Source: Pedobacter segetis (GTDB lineage: Bacteria > Bacteroidota > Bacteroidia > Sphingobacteriales > Sphingobacteriaceae). Taken from it: DNA of 64,000 nt. Within the stretch, counting starts at the first letter, position 1. Every line of letters begins with the position of its first letter. A program made the translations under genes and the position numbers. The stretch spans positions 1-64,000 of the forward strand of contig NZ_JAEHFY010000019.1 in the NCBI RefSeq assembly GCF_016623585.1, given 5' to 3'. This document shows positions 35,606 to 45,102 of this stretch, piece by piece. The notes beneath the pieces are model-generated. The model saw only the letters and a program-made list of their open reading frames with translations, ran no database searches and was not told where the DNA came from.

Positions 35606-37867
35606 TTATTGGGCAACATATACTAATCTTTTCTTTTGATTGCCAATTGTAATATCAAAATCTCCAGGCTCGGTTCTCCATTTTAGATCTTTACCTATAA
35701 AAGCTAAATCTTTGGCCGATAATTTAAAAGTTACTTCTTTTGATTCGCCAGAAGCTAAGTATATTTTAGTGAAGTCTCTTAACCTTCTTACAGATGGCGT
35801 AATAGATGCAATTAGGTCAGAGCTGTACATTTCTACAGCTTCTTTCCCGGCCATTTTGCCAGTATTGGTTACGGTTACTTTAACCTCTATTGATCCTTTC
35901 GAAGTTAATTTATCTGCTGAAAATGTGATAGGGCTGTATTTAAATGTGGTATAGCTTAATCCAAATCCAAAAGAAAATTGTGGATGAAACTCTTCAGAAT
36001 ATATTTGAGGACTGGCACTTTCAAAAACCTCATCCAAGTATTTATGATCGTAGGTTACTAAAGAGTTCGGGTATTTTGGATAAGTGATCGGCAACTTTCC
36101 GGATGGATTATAATCGCCAAATAAAACATCGGCAATGGCGTTTGCACCTTGTTCTCCTGGCCAATAAGCCAATATAATTCCACTTAAAAGAGGTTCAATT
36201 TTTCTGATGATACGTGGTCTTCCTTCTGTGAAAACCGCAATAATTGGTTTGTTTAGTTTACTTAGCTCTGTAACCAGTTTCAATTGGTTATCCGGTAGAT
36301 CTAAGTCTTCAATATTTCCCGGGGTTTCTGCATAAGCATCTTCGCCTAAACAAACCACAATTTCATCGGCATCTTTTGCAGCTTCAACGGCTAGTGCAAT
36401 TTCCTCATCGCCACCTTTAAAATTGGTGCCCAAAGCATAGCTTGTGTTTTTAGCTTTTTGCTGAATTGCCTGTGTAATGGTTAATTGATTTTTAGAGAAA
36501 AATTGAGCATTAGTCCCTTGCCAAGAGTAAGTCCATGCTCCGTTTAGTGTAGATAAAGATTTTGCGCCCGGACCGGTGATAAAGATTTTTTTATCCTTGG
36601 CCAAAGGAAGCACATTCTTGTCGTTTTTTAATAGCGTGATAGATTCTCTAGCTGCATCTAAAGCGACGTTTTGGTACTCTGGACGACCAAAATTTTTAGC
36701 CGCTTCTTTTTCTACATAAGGATTATCAAATAATCCTAAATCATATTTTAGCTGTAAAACTCTCCTCACAGATTCATTAATTCTAGCTATCGGAATTCTT
36801 TTTTCCCGGACTAACTCTATTAAATATTTACTAAAATCTAAATCGCTTGGTACAATACATAAATCAATACCAGCATCAACAGATTGATAAACCGCTTCTT
36901 TATAAGAACTGGCAACGCGGTGTCTCTCAGCTAGTTTTTTAACATCTTCCCAATCAGAAATCACTACGCCCTTAAATCCCAGTTCACCTCTTAATACATT
37001 GGTTAATAAATATTTGTTGGCATGTACGGGTATTCCGTTAACTTCGGCAGAGTTTACCATTACCGTATGCGTTCCTGCTTTTACCGCTGCGGCAAAAGAG
37101 GGTAAAAAGAATTCTCTTAAAGTGACATCGGGAATTAATGCGGATGACCTGTCTTTACCAGATGTTGGTAAAGAGTAGCCAATAAAATGTTTCATACAGG
37201 CTGCAACATGGTCGATACTTTTTAGATCGTTGCCTTCGTAACCTTCAATTTCAGCAACTCCCATTTTCTTAACCAAATTAATATCCTCACCAAAAGTTTC
37301 GGCTAAACGGGGCCAAAGAGGTTGTCTGCCAGCATCTAAAACTGGAGAAAAATTATAACGAATGCCGCTTGCTCTAACTTCTTTAGCCGTAATTTGTGCA
37401 CCAAGCTTTGCGAGATAGGTATTTCGTGTAGCGGCCAAACCCAAATTGTGAGGAAAAATGGTAGATCCCAAGGTATAATCTGCACCATGTACCGCATCAA
37501 TTGCATAAAGCAAAGGGATTTTTAACCTAGACTCTTTCATGTTGATGGCTTGGATTTCATCTAACATATTATGCCAATTTTGTAAAGAATAGGCATGCCC
37601 AATCACGTTTTGAAAAGACCCAACTTTATGGCTTAACATCACGTTTCTTAATTTGTCTTTATCTATCACCAAAGAATCGCCAACTTCAGTGGCTACCATT
37701 CCAATGGTGATATTGGTCATTTGCCCGATCTTTTCTTCCAAGGTCATCTTTGAAATGAGAGACTCAATTTTATTGGATGTGGTTTGAGCTTTAACATTAA
37801 GATGTTGTAGTAAGATAAAGCTTATTAATAAGCTGAAATGTTTTGCTTTCTTTAAAGATGGATTCAT
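35606..37867 (-). CDS. GH3 beta-glucosidase-like (BglX type), exported
   Basis: Exported exo-glycosidase of 753 residues with signal peptide (about 1-27). Three-domain GH3: a TIM barrel with ACMKHFIGYS and the nucleophile Asp305 in VVISDWEDV; an alpha/beta sandwich (FITGPGAKS, VVCLGEDAYAETPG, GKLPITYP) that supplies the acid/base; and a fibronectin-III-like C-terminal domain (FGFGLSYTTF, VTVTNTG). The length is normal for BglX. Beta-glucosidase is the default call; beta-xylosidase is possible. Two GH3 genes in tandem share about 30% or more of their residues by eye and likely differ in linkage or subsite preference. Confidence 0.92.
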   Translation of the reverse strand: MNPSLKKAKHFSLLISFILLQHLNVKAQTTSNKIESLISKMTLEEKIGQMTNITIGMVATEVGDSLVIDKDKLRNVMLSHKVGSFQNVIGHAYSLQNWHNMLDEIQAINMKESRLKIPLLYAIDAVHGADYTLGSTIFPHNLGLAATRNTYLAKLGAQITAKEVRASGIRYNFSPVLDAGRQPLWPRLAETFGEDINLVKKMGVAEIEGYEGNDLKSIDHVAACMKHFIGYSLPTSGKDRSSALIPDVTLREFFLPSFAAAVKAGTHTVMVNSAEVNGIPVHANKYLLTNVLRGELGFKGVVISDWEDVKKLAERHRVASSYKEAVYQSVDAGIDLCIVPSDLDFSKYLIELVREKRIPIARINESVRRVLQLKYDLGLFDNPYVEKEAAKNFGRPEYQNVALDAARESITLLKNDKNVLPLAKDKKIFITGPGAKSLSTLNGAWTYSWQGTNAQFFSKNQLTITQAIQQKAKNTSYALGTNFKGGDEEIALAVEAAKDADEIVVCLGEDAYAETPGNIEDLDLPDNQLKLVTELSKLNKPIIAVFTEGRPRIIRKIEPLLSGIILAYWPGEQGANAIADVLFGDYNPSGKLPITYPKYPNSLVTYDHKYLDEVFESASPQIYSEEFHPQFSFGFGLSYTTFKYSPITFSADKLTSKGSIEVKVTVTNTGKMAGKEAVEMYSSDLIASITPSVRRLRDFTKIYLASGESKEVTFKLSAKDLAFIGKDLKWRTEPGDFDITIGNQKKRLVYVAQ

Positions 37868-37906
37868 AATTTTTTATTCGTTTTTATGTTTAGGGAATAG
37901 TTTTGG

Positions 37907-40186
37907 CTAATCCACAAGTTCAAATTTTATTTTTTGGCCATTAATTGTTAAATAAAAATCTCCGCTTTCTAAGTGGCGCATTCCATTTGCATCGGGGAAA
38001 CTTAAATCTCTCATAGGGTCTATTTCAAACTTAAAAATTCTTTTTTCGCCAACTTTTAAAGTTTCCTTTTCAAAAAACTTTAACTCTTTCATGGGGCGAG
38101 TGATAGACGCAACAGGGTCTGAAATAAACCACATTGCTGTTTCTTTGCCATCCATTTTGCCGGTATTTGTTATTTCTACTTGAGCTGTGATTTTTTGGCC
38201 TTTTTTAATGACGCTATCAGACAAAGAAACTTTACCATAACTAAATTGGGTATAGCTTAAACCATGCCCGAAACAGTACATGGGTTCAGATGAAATATCT
38301 TGATAGCCACCTAATTTTGGGCGGGCAGATTGCCTCATGTTATAATATATTGGAATTTGACCTGTGGCTAGGGGAAAGGTGATGGCCAGTTTTCCGGATG
38401 GATTTAAACGGCCAGAAATTAATCCCGCAACTGCATTTCCACCAGCAATGCCGGGTTGCCAAATCTCTAACATGGCATCAGAAATTTTATCTAGCCTTCC
38501 CAATTCTATTGGTCTTCCATTAGATAAAATTAGAATAATTGGTTTGCCTGTTTTTCTTAATGTTGCAACTAATTTTTCTTGAATTTGGGGTAAAGCTATT
38601 GTAGATCTTGAAGCATTTTCTCCACTCCAACTTTTCTTTTCTCCAATACAAATAACAATTACATCAGACTTTTCTCCCATCGCAACGGCCTGTGCAAATC
38701 CGCTTTCGTCTTTCCCATCAAAATCGCAACCTTTGGCGTAATTGAGTATAGTTTTTCTATTAAATTCTTTTTGAAAACCAGCCATTAGCGTTTCTACAGA
38801 TGATGGAATTCCTTGTCCTTCCCAGGAACCCATTAGGTTAACGCTATCTTTAACCATTGGGCCAATTAAAGCAATTTGTTTTATAGATTTAGCTAGTGGT
38901 AAAGTTTGATGCTCGTTTTTAAGCAAAACCATAGATTCTTCTGCTAGTTTAGATGCAACTGCCATACTTTGTGGTTGATAATAACGGTCTTTTTCTGGCA
39001 GTTCCTCTACGTAAGGTTTATCAAATAAACCTAATCTAAATTTTAATCGTAAAATTCTTCTTACTGCTTCGTTAATTTGCGCTTCCGAAATTTTCCCTTC
39101 TTTTACCAATTGTGGCAGATGTTCTATATAAAGGTTATCCACCATATCCATTTCTACACCAGCGTTAAAGGCTTTAAGCGTTGCGTCCTTTCCGTCTTTT
39201 GCAAAACCCTGCGAAATCAAATTTTCTATAGACCCCCAATCAGAAACTACAAAGCCATCATGTTTCCATCGATTTTTTAAAATTTCTGTTAACGTGTAGT
39301 GGTTTGCAGTAGCCGGAGTGCCGCTAATATCATTAAAGCCACTCATTAAAGTTGCAGCTCCGGCCTTTACACCAGCTTCATAGGGAGGCATAAATGTTTC
39401 CCATAAGGTTTGTGCAGATACATCTGCATAATGATAATCTCTCCCCCCTTCTGACAGGCTATAACCAATGTAATGTTTTAAGCAAGCAGCTATGGAATAT
39501 GGATCGGAAAGCTTATTTCCTTGATAACCTTTGATAGAAGCTACGCCAAAAACGGCGTTAGCATAGGGGTCTTCTCCATAACCTTCGGCTACCCGCCCCC
39601 ATCTGGGGTCACGGGCTACATCTACCATTGGAGAAAAGGTCCAATCTATACCAGATAGTTTCGATTCTTTTGCCGCAACTGCTGTTGCTTGTTCTACCAA
39701 TTTTGGATTCCAAGAGCAGGCCTGAGCCAATGGAATAGGGTAAACTGTACGATAACCATGAATTACATCAAAACCCATCAAAATTGGAATGCCTAATCTC
39801 GATTCGTTCATAGCTTTACGCATAATATCATTGCGATATACAGGGTTAATGCTGCGATAGATCAACGAGCCTATTTCTGGTCTTACTGCTTTTTTACTAT
39901 CTTCAATATTGTTTTCATTGGCATTTTTGCCATATGTCCATTGGTTGGTTTGCAATATTTTTTCCTCTAATGTCATTCTGTTTAAGAGGTCGTTTATACG
40001 TTCTTCGATAGGGAAGTTTTTATTTTTATAAACAATATTTTTTTCTTGGTTTTTAGTGGAAACTGGTTTTATTTGAGCAGTAAGGTTTAAAGAAATTAAC
40101 GTAGCACACGTTAGCACAATAAGCTTGGAACCTGCTGTATAAAAAGTATTTGTTAGTGAAAAGATTGTTCTCGAAGGCAAGATCAT
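37907..40186 (-). CDS. GH3 glycoside hydrolase, exported; first gene of the operon
   Basis: Exported exo-glycosidase of 759 residues. A hydrophobic signal sequence (about 18-38, LIVLTCATLISLNLTAQ) follows a basic start. The GH3 motifs are ACLKHYIGYS, VARDPRWGRVAEGYGEDPY, the nucleophile Asp316 in VVSDWGS, ICIGEKKSWSGE in the sandwich domain, GKLAITFP and FGHGLSYTQF. The domain order is as in BglX. It is the first gene after the promoter, about 140 bases after the operator-like repeat at 40324-40360, and divergent from HTCS-2. It probably hydrolyses beta-linked glucose from oligosaccharides. The exact specificity is unknown. Confidence 0.92.
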   Translation of the reverse strand: MILPSRTIFSLTNTFYTAGSKLIVLTCATLISLNLTAQIKPVSTKNQEKNIVYKNKNFPIEERINDLLNRMTLEEKILQTNQWTYGKNANENNIEDSKKAVRPEIGSLIYRSINPVYRNDIMRKAMNESRLGIPILMGFDVIHGYRTVYPIPLAQACSWNPKLVEQATAVAAKESKLSGIDWTFSPMVDVARDPRWGRVAEGYGEDPYANAVFGVASIKGYQGNKLSDPYSIAACLKHYIGYSLSEGGRDYHYADVSAQTLWETFMPPYEAGVKAGAATLMSGFNDISGTPATANHYTLTEILKNRWKHDGFVVSDWGSIENLISQGFAKDGKDATLKAFNAGVEMDMVDNLYIEHLPQLVKEGKISEAQINEAVRRILRLKFRLGLFDKPYVEELPEKDRYYQPQSMAVASKLAEESMVLLKNEHQTLPLAKSIKQIALIGPMVKDSVNLMGSWEGQGIPSSVETLMAGFQKEFNRKTILNYAKGCDFDGKDESGFAQAVAMGEKSDVIVICIGEKKSWSGENASRSTIALPQIQEKLVATLRKTGKPIILILSNGRPIELGRLDKISDAMLEIWQPGIAGGNAVAGLISGRLNPSGKLAITFPLATGQIPIYYNMRQSARPKLGGYQDISSEPMYCFGHGLSYTQFSYGKVSLSDSVIKKGQKITAQVEITNTGKMDGKETAMWFISDPVASITRPMKELKFFEKETLKVGEKRIFKFEIDPMRDLSFPDANGMRHLESGDFYLTINGQKIKFELVD

Positions 40187-40524
40187 AATTTATATATGAT
40201 TGTAACAGATTTAACCATCATTGAATTTAATCTGAACAAATTTGAATGGGTTTAATTATTTAAAGATTATTGGTTGATTTTTAAAATCGGTAAAGCAAAC
40301 ATGGTAAGATATTTACTTTTTGAGGGGCTTGAAATATACTAAATACGGGGTTAAAATGTATCTTTTAATGTTATTATCTACCCAAAGCCATTAAAAACCC
40401 TTTTTTTTACTGTAATTATAAAAACAGGTTAATAATTGAATATTTAATTTGATCCTCTTGTCAGATTATATTTACATATTGTTATATTCATTAGGATTGC
40501 CAAATGAACCAATTTTAAGTTTTA
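40187..40524. other. Divergent control region between GH3 operon and HTCS-2
   Basis: This 338-base gap has the minus-strand operator-like repeat at 40324-40360 and its promoter. The half near HTCS-2 is AT-rich, with no paired repeat. A short AACCAATTTT sequence (40507-40516) precedes the HTCS-2 start. No gene is seen. Confidence 0.6.
40296..40360 (-). promoter_or_regulatory. Candidate HTCS operator and promoter of the GH3-MFS operon
   Basis: On the minus strand TACATTTTAACCCC (40360..40347) and TATATTTCAAGCCCC (40338..40324) start 22 bp apart. A TACCATGTTTG segment (40306..40296) about 18 bp further is a -7 candidate. It is the only such repeat upstream of this eleven-gene group. Binding by the divergent HTCS-2 is inferred. 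Confidence 0.55.
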
Positions 40525-43500
40525 ATGAACAATAAAAAATACTACTTCATTATCTTATTGTTTTTTTTGTCTCTAATTTCAGAGGCACAAACGCTCAATT
40601 TTAAACATATTTCTTTTAAAGAAGGCTTGGCTCAAAGTCCAATCTCTTGTTTTTTACAAGATCAAGAAGGATTTATTTGGTTTGGGAATTTAAAAGGCCT
40701 AACAAGATATGATGGTTATGAGCTAAAGAAGTTTTCTTTCGATATCAATAATCCACATACAATCAGCAACAATAGGGTTAATGCAATTTTGCAAGATAGT
40801 AAACATCAAATTTGGATAGGTACTTCAAATGGATTAAATCTTTACAATAGAAATCTTGAGACCTTTACTCATATAGATATTTTAGAAATTAAAGGTGGAC
40901 GGAACTATATTTCTTCTATTGTTGAAGACAAACAAAAAAATATCTGGGTAGGTACTTTTGGTGGCTTAAAAAAATTGAATAAGAAAACTTTAAAGTTAGA
41001 AGAGCTTGGTTTAGATACAAATGAACCCAATTTTAAAAATTTTGCAGTCCATTCTTTGTTTGTTGATAAGGATAATAAAATATGGATTGGAACCAGTAAT
41101 GGATTAAAATTATTTGACCCAGCAACGGGTTTAACCCGGCCTCTGCCTAATTACTTTTATCAAAACAAAGATTTTGTTAATAATAAGATTTTTATTACCA
41201 AGCAAGACGCAAAAGGCAATCTTTGGTTTGGTACAGAAATATCGGGCGTTTTTAAAGCTTCATCTATTGATCAAAAAATAACTAACTATTTGTTTGATTC
41301 TGATAAAAATTCAATTGCTTCTAATTGGGTAAAAGATATATTAATTGATGGTGCTGATAAAATATGGTTCGCAACACGTAACGGCATAAGTATTTTAAAT
41401 ACAAAGAATGATATTTTTAATAATTATAAACATGAGGCTTTAAATCCTAACAGCTTAAATGATAATACAATATGGAGTTTGCTTAAAGATAAAAACCAAT
41501 GTATTTGGGTTGGTACTTTTGCGGGAGGAATCAATTTTTATTACAAGGGCAACTCTAATTTTCAGAATATTGGGGAAAGCGTAGGAAAGTCTATCGGGTT
41601 AAACCATGTTTTAGTAAACGCCATAACAGAAGATCCAGATGGCTTATTATGGGTGGGTACTTTTGGCGGTGGTTTAAATTTAATTGATCGTAAAAAGGGT
41701 ATAAGTAGGTATTACTCTATCAATAATAGAGGCAACACATCTTCAAGCAACGGTGTAAAATCTTTGGCAGATGATGGCAAAGGTAATTTATGGGTAGGAA
41801 GTTTAAATGGATTAGGGCTTTTTAATAAAGATACCAAAAGCTATAAACCATATAACTTTAAGTTGAAAAACGGCAGCTTAATTGAAAACCTAATTATGTG
41901 TGTTTTGCCAGATAAAGACGGTGTTTGGGTAGGTACTGATGGAGGTGGATTAATGTATGTTTTATACAATGGCAAAAATCCTTTGGTTTTAGTAAAGGAT
42001 GCCGGTATAAAAAACAAACCTTATCTAAACAACCTTATGATGGGTTTAAACAAAACATCTATGATGGGCAGTTCATTAAAGAATTTAAATTCAAATAAAA
42101 TTGAGGGCTTGTCTGATAATTTTCTCACTTCATTATGTAAAGATGGAAATGACCATTTATGGATAGGCACCCAGAACGGGCTAAATTACTATGATATTAA
42201 GAATAAAAAGGTTTTAAGCATCTATCAAAAAGTTAGAGACACCAAGTTTCAACTTTCAAATAGTAATGTAAACACAATATTTAAAGACTCTAAAAATAGA
42301 TTGTGGGTGGGTACAGAAGAGGGTGGGCTTAATTATTTTGATAAAAAAGACAATAGATTTTATTCCATTAAAAAGAATGAGGGATTAAGAGATGATGTGA
42401 TACACGCAATTGTTGAAGACAAAAATGGGAATTTGTGGCTCAGCACAGATTTAGGGATTTGTAAAATTCATTTCAAAAAATTTAAACTACCATTTCAAAA
42501 AGAAGATTTAGTAATAAAAACCTATACTTCTAATGATGGGTTAACCAGTAACCAGTTTTCTACAAATGCAGGTTTAAGATTACATACAAATGAAATTGCT
42601 TTTGGCGGTTTAAATGGTCTTTCGATATTTTATCCTGATAAAATAATAAAAAACACAGCACCCCCTAAAGTAATTATTACTCAATTATTGATTAATAACA
42701 AAACACCTAAAATTGGAGAAGTGGGTTCACCTCTATCAAAATCCATAACAGAAACAAATAAAATAGAGCTTGCTTATGATCAATCTTCTTTCAGTATAAA
42801 ATATGCGGCTTTAAATTTTATAGATCCAGATAATAATATTTACGCCTATAAATTAGATGGGTTGCCAAGAGCAGATGAATGGCAAAATATTGGAAAGCAA
42901 AGGGTGGTAAATTTTGCCAATCTTTCGCCAGGATCCTACTTGTTTAAGGTTAAGGCTGCAAATAGCGATAAAGTTTGGGGCTACCAGATATGCGCTTTAA
43001 AAATCATTGTTTTACCTCCATGGTGGGCTACTTGGTGGGCTTATTTGGTTTATGTTATTGCGCTCAGTTTTGTTTTAGCGATAATTATTAAGTTTTTGAG
43101 AAATAGGGCTAGACTAAAAAGAGATTTGTATTTAGAACATGTACATAATATTAGGCAAGAAGAACTTTATCAGATGAAGCTAAATTTCTTTACTAATATA
43201 TCGCATGAAATACGTACACCTTTAACCTTGATTTTAGGCCCTTTAGATAAAATACTTAGAAATAGTGCCGCCCATGATTTTGCGAAGCCTTTAAGTACAA
43301 TTAAGAATAATGCAGATCGGTTAATGAAATTGGTAACAGAATTACTTGATTTTAGAAAAGCAGAGGAAGGGCATATGAAAATTCATTGTTTGCAGGAAGA
43401 TATTGTTCTGTTTTGCAAAAAAATATTTGATTCTTTCGTTTCTATTGCCAACGATAATAAAATTGATTATCAATTTATAGTTTCTTCAGAACCAATTCTT

Positions 43501-44745
43501 ATCTATTTTGACCAAAATCAGCTAGAAAAAGTATTGTTCAATTTACTTTCTAATGCGTTTAAATTCACTCCCGAAAAAGGAGCAATTTGTCTTATTATAG
43601 AAAATAGTAATTTAAATGAAGGCTGGGTAGATATTAAAATTGTTGATAACGGAAAAGGCATCCCCAAGGATATGCAACCTAAACTTTTCGAAAGTTTTTT
43701 TCAGGTTGATGATAGAGGAGGACACAATATTGGTAGCGGGATAGGCTTGGCACTATCAAAAAGCATTGTTGAGTTGCATAAAGGCACAATTAAGGTAAAT
43801 AGTGATATAGAACCTAATAGCCTTACTAGCTTTATAATCTCTTTAAGAAAAGGAAATGCACATTTAGATAAAGATGAAATTGTAGCTGAAAGCGATTTAC
43901 CTTATATCAATAAATCAGATTCTACAAATGATTTGATTACTCTGATCGATGATTTACCCACAAGCTCAAGAAACTCAAAAAAGCACACTATTTTAATAGC
44001 AGAAGATAATGATGAGGTTAGGAAGTTAGTGGTAGATTTACTGGTAGAGAGATATAAAGTTCTCCAATTTCCAAATGCAGAAGCAGCTTTAGCGTCCATG
44101 GAAAACGAAATCCCAGATTTAATCATTAGTGATATTATGATGCCAGGTATGGATGGCTTAGATTTCTGCAAAAATGTTAAACTCAAAGAGAATAGCAGCC
44201 ATATACCATTTATCTTGCTTACCGCAAGAGCTTCTCTAAACCATCAGATAGACGGACTTTCTATTGGCGCAGATGCTTATTTATCTAAGCCATTCAGCCC
44301 TCAAATCCTCGAACTGAATATTAAAAATTTATTACATGCCCAAGAAGTAATGAGACAAAAATTTGGGCACCAATTTGTATTGCAACCATCAGCTATAAAT
44401 ATAGTTTCTCCAGAAGAAAAATTTTTGAATAAACTGATGAACATTATAGAAAGTAAAATTGAAGATCCTACTTTTGATGTGAACGAACTGGTAAATGAAA
44501 TAGGAATGAGCAGAACGGTACTGTACAAGAAAGTACAGGCTTTAACCGGGTATGCCGTTGCCGATTTGATTAAACAAATTAGATTAAAGAAAGCTGCCGA
44601 ACTATTTAAGCAAAGAAGCTATTCTGTTGCTGAGGTGGCCTATATGGTTGGCTTTAATGATCGTAAGCATTTTAGTAAAGAATTTAAAAAGTTTTTCGAG
44701 TTATCACCATCAGAATTTATTCAAAAATTTTCATTTGAAAATTAA
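40525..44745 (+). CDS. Hybrid two-component system sensor/regulator (HTCS-2)
   Basis: A 1406-residue HTCS. Signal peptide (about 1-22) is followed by the periplasmic propeller sensor (IWFGNLKGLTRYDGYEL, then many LWVGT repeats, about 25-710), Y_Y_Y domain (about 745-830), membrane helix (about 836-857), HisKA with His894 (SHEIRTPLT), HATPase (NLLSNAFKF, DNGKG, GSGIGLAL), receiver with Asp1203 (SDIMMPG), and AraC-type HTH (about 1300-1406). All catalytic residues are present. It is collinear with HTCS-3 at 59970: the phosphorylated His falls at residue 894 in both. It is divergent from the GH3 operon and upstream of the GH2 gene at 45103, which carry the TACATnTT-type operators. Confidence 0.96.
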   Translation: MNNKKYYFIILLFFLSLISEAQTLNFKHISFKEGLAQSPISCFLQDQEGFIWFGNLKGLTRYDGYELKKFSFDINNPHTISNNRVNAILQDSKHQIWIGTSNGLNLYNRNLETFTHIDILEIKGGRNYISSIVEDKQKNIWVGTFGGLKKLNKKTLKLEELGLDTNEPNFKNFAVHSLFVDKDNKIWIGTSNGLKLFDPATGLTRPLPNYFYQNKDFVNNKIFITKQDAKGNLWFGTEISGVFKASSIDQKITNYLFDSDKNSIASNWVKDILIDGADKIWFATRNGISILNTKNDIFNNYKHEALNPNSLNDNTIWSLLKDKNQCIWVGTFAGGINFYYKGNSNFQNIGESVGKSIGLNHVLVNAITEDPDGLLWVGTFGGGLNLIDRKKGISRYYSINNRGNTSSSNGVKSLADDGKGNLWVGSLNGLGLFNKDTKSYKPYNFKLKNGSLIENLIMCVLPDKDGVWVGTDGGGLMYVLYNGKNPLVLVKDAGIKNKPYLNNLMMGLNKTSMMGSSLKNLNSNKIEGLSDNFLTSLCKDGNDHLWIGTQNGLNYYDIKNKKVLSIYQKVRDTKFQLSNSNVNTIFKDSKNRLWVGTEEGGLNYFDKKDNRFYSIKKNEGLRDDVIHAIVEDKNGNLWLSTDLGICKIHFKKFKLPFQKEDLVIKTYTSNDGLTSNQFSTNAGLRLHTNEIAFGGLNGLSIFYPDKIIKNTAPPKVIITQLLINNKTPKIGEVGSPLSKSITETNKIELAYDQSSFSIKYAALNFIDPDNNIYAYKLDGLPRADEWQNIGKQRVVNFANLSPGSYLFKVKAANSDKVWGYQICALKIIVLPPWWATWWAYLVYVIALSFVLAIIIKFLRNRARLKRDLYLEHVHNIRQEELYQMKLNFFTNISHEIRTPLTLILGPLDKILRNSAAHDFAKPLSTIKNNADRLMKLVTELLDFRKAEEGHMKIHCLQEDIVLFCKKIFDSFVSIANDNKIDYQFIVSSEPILIYFDQNQLEKVLFNLLSNAFKFTPEKGAICLIIENSNLNEGWVDIKIVDNGKGIPKDMQPKLFESFFQVDDRGGHNIGSGIGLALSKSIVELHKGTIKVNSDIEPNSLTSFIISLRKGNAHLDKDEIVAESDLPYINKSDSTNDLITLIDDLPTSSRNSKKHTILIAEDNDEVRKLVVDLLVERYKVLQFPNAEAALASMENEIPDLIISDIMMPGMDGLDFCKNVKLKENSSHIPFILLTARASLNHQIDGLSIGADAYLSKPFSPQILELNIKNLLHAQEVMRQKFGHQFVLQPSAINIVSPEEKFLNKLMNIIESKIEDPTFDVNELVNEIGMSRTVLYKKVQALTGYAVADLIKQIRLKKAAELFKQRSYSVAEVAYMVGFNDRKHFSKEFKKFFELSPSEFIQKFSFEN

Positions 44746-45102
44746 TTTAATGTTCACTAAGATATCTAAAATCTTGTTTTAAGATAGATTAGTATATTTA
44801 ACCCCTTAATTAGATACATAAATACACCCATCCACCATACTGTTATTATCATCTTTACAAAATATGATACCCAATAATAAACCAGTTTATTGATCAAATA
44901 ATTAAAATGGAAATCTTTACAATAAGGGGGGCTTAATGCGCAATTTTTAAAAATTAATTTATAACTGTGCGTTATTGGTTTTTCCTTTTGTTATGTAAAT
45001 ACTTAATTCTCTGCAGAACAAAGGTTACAACTAAATTTATTCTAATCTCACTAGAAGTTTTTCTAATGAGATTTCCCCTTTTAAAACAACAGACTAATTA
45101 TC
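44746..45102. other. Intergenic region before the GH2 gene
   Basis: This 357-base gap holds the operator-like repeat at 44793-44830 with a weak -7 candidate (CATCTTTA, 44850-44857), then AT-rich leader. A short reading frame starts at 44967 but has no recognisable features. No gene is supported. Confidence 0.55.
44793..44857 (+). promoter_or_regulatory. Candidate HTCS operator upstream of GH2 (glucuronidase-like)
   Basis: TATATTTAACCCC (44793) and TACATAAATACACCC (44815) start 22 bp apart and share the TAYATnnnA...CCC pattern with the operator at 40324-40360. CATCTTTA at 44850-44857 is a weak -7 candidate about 21 bp further. Confidence 0.4.
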
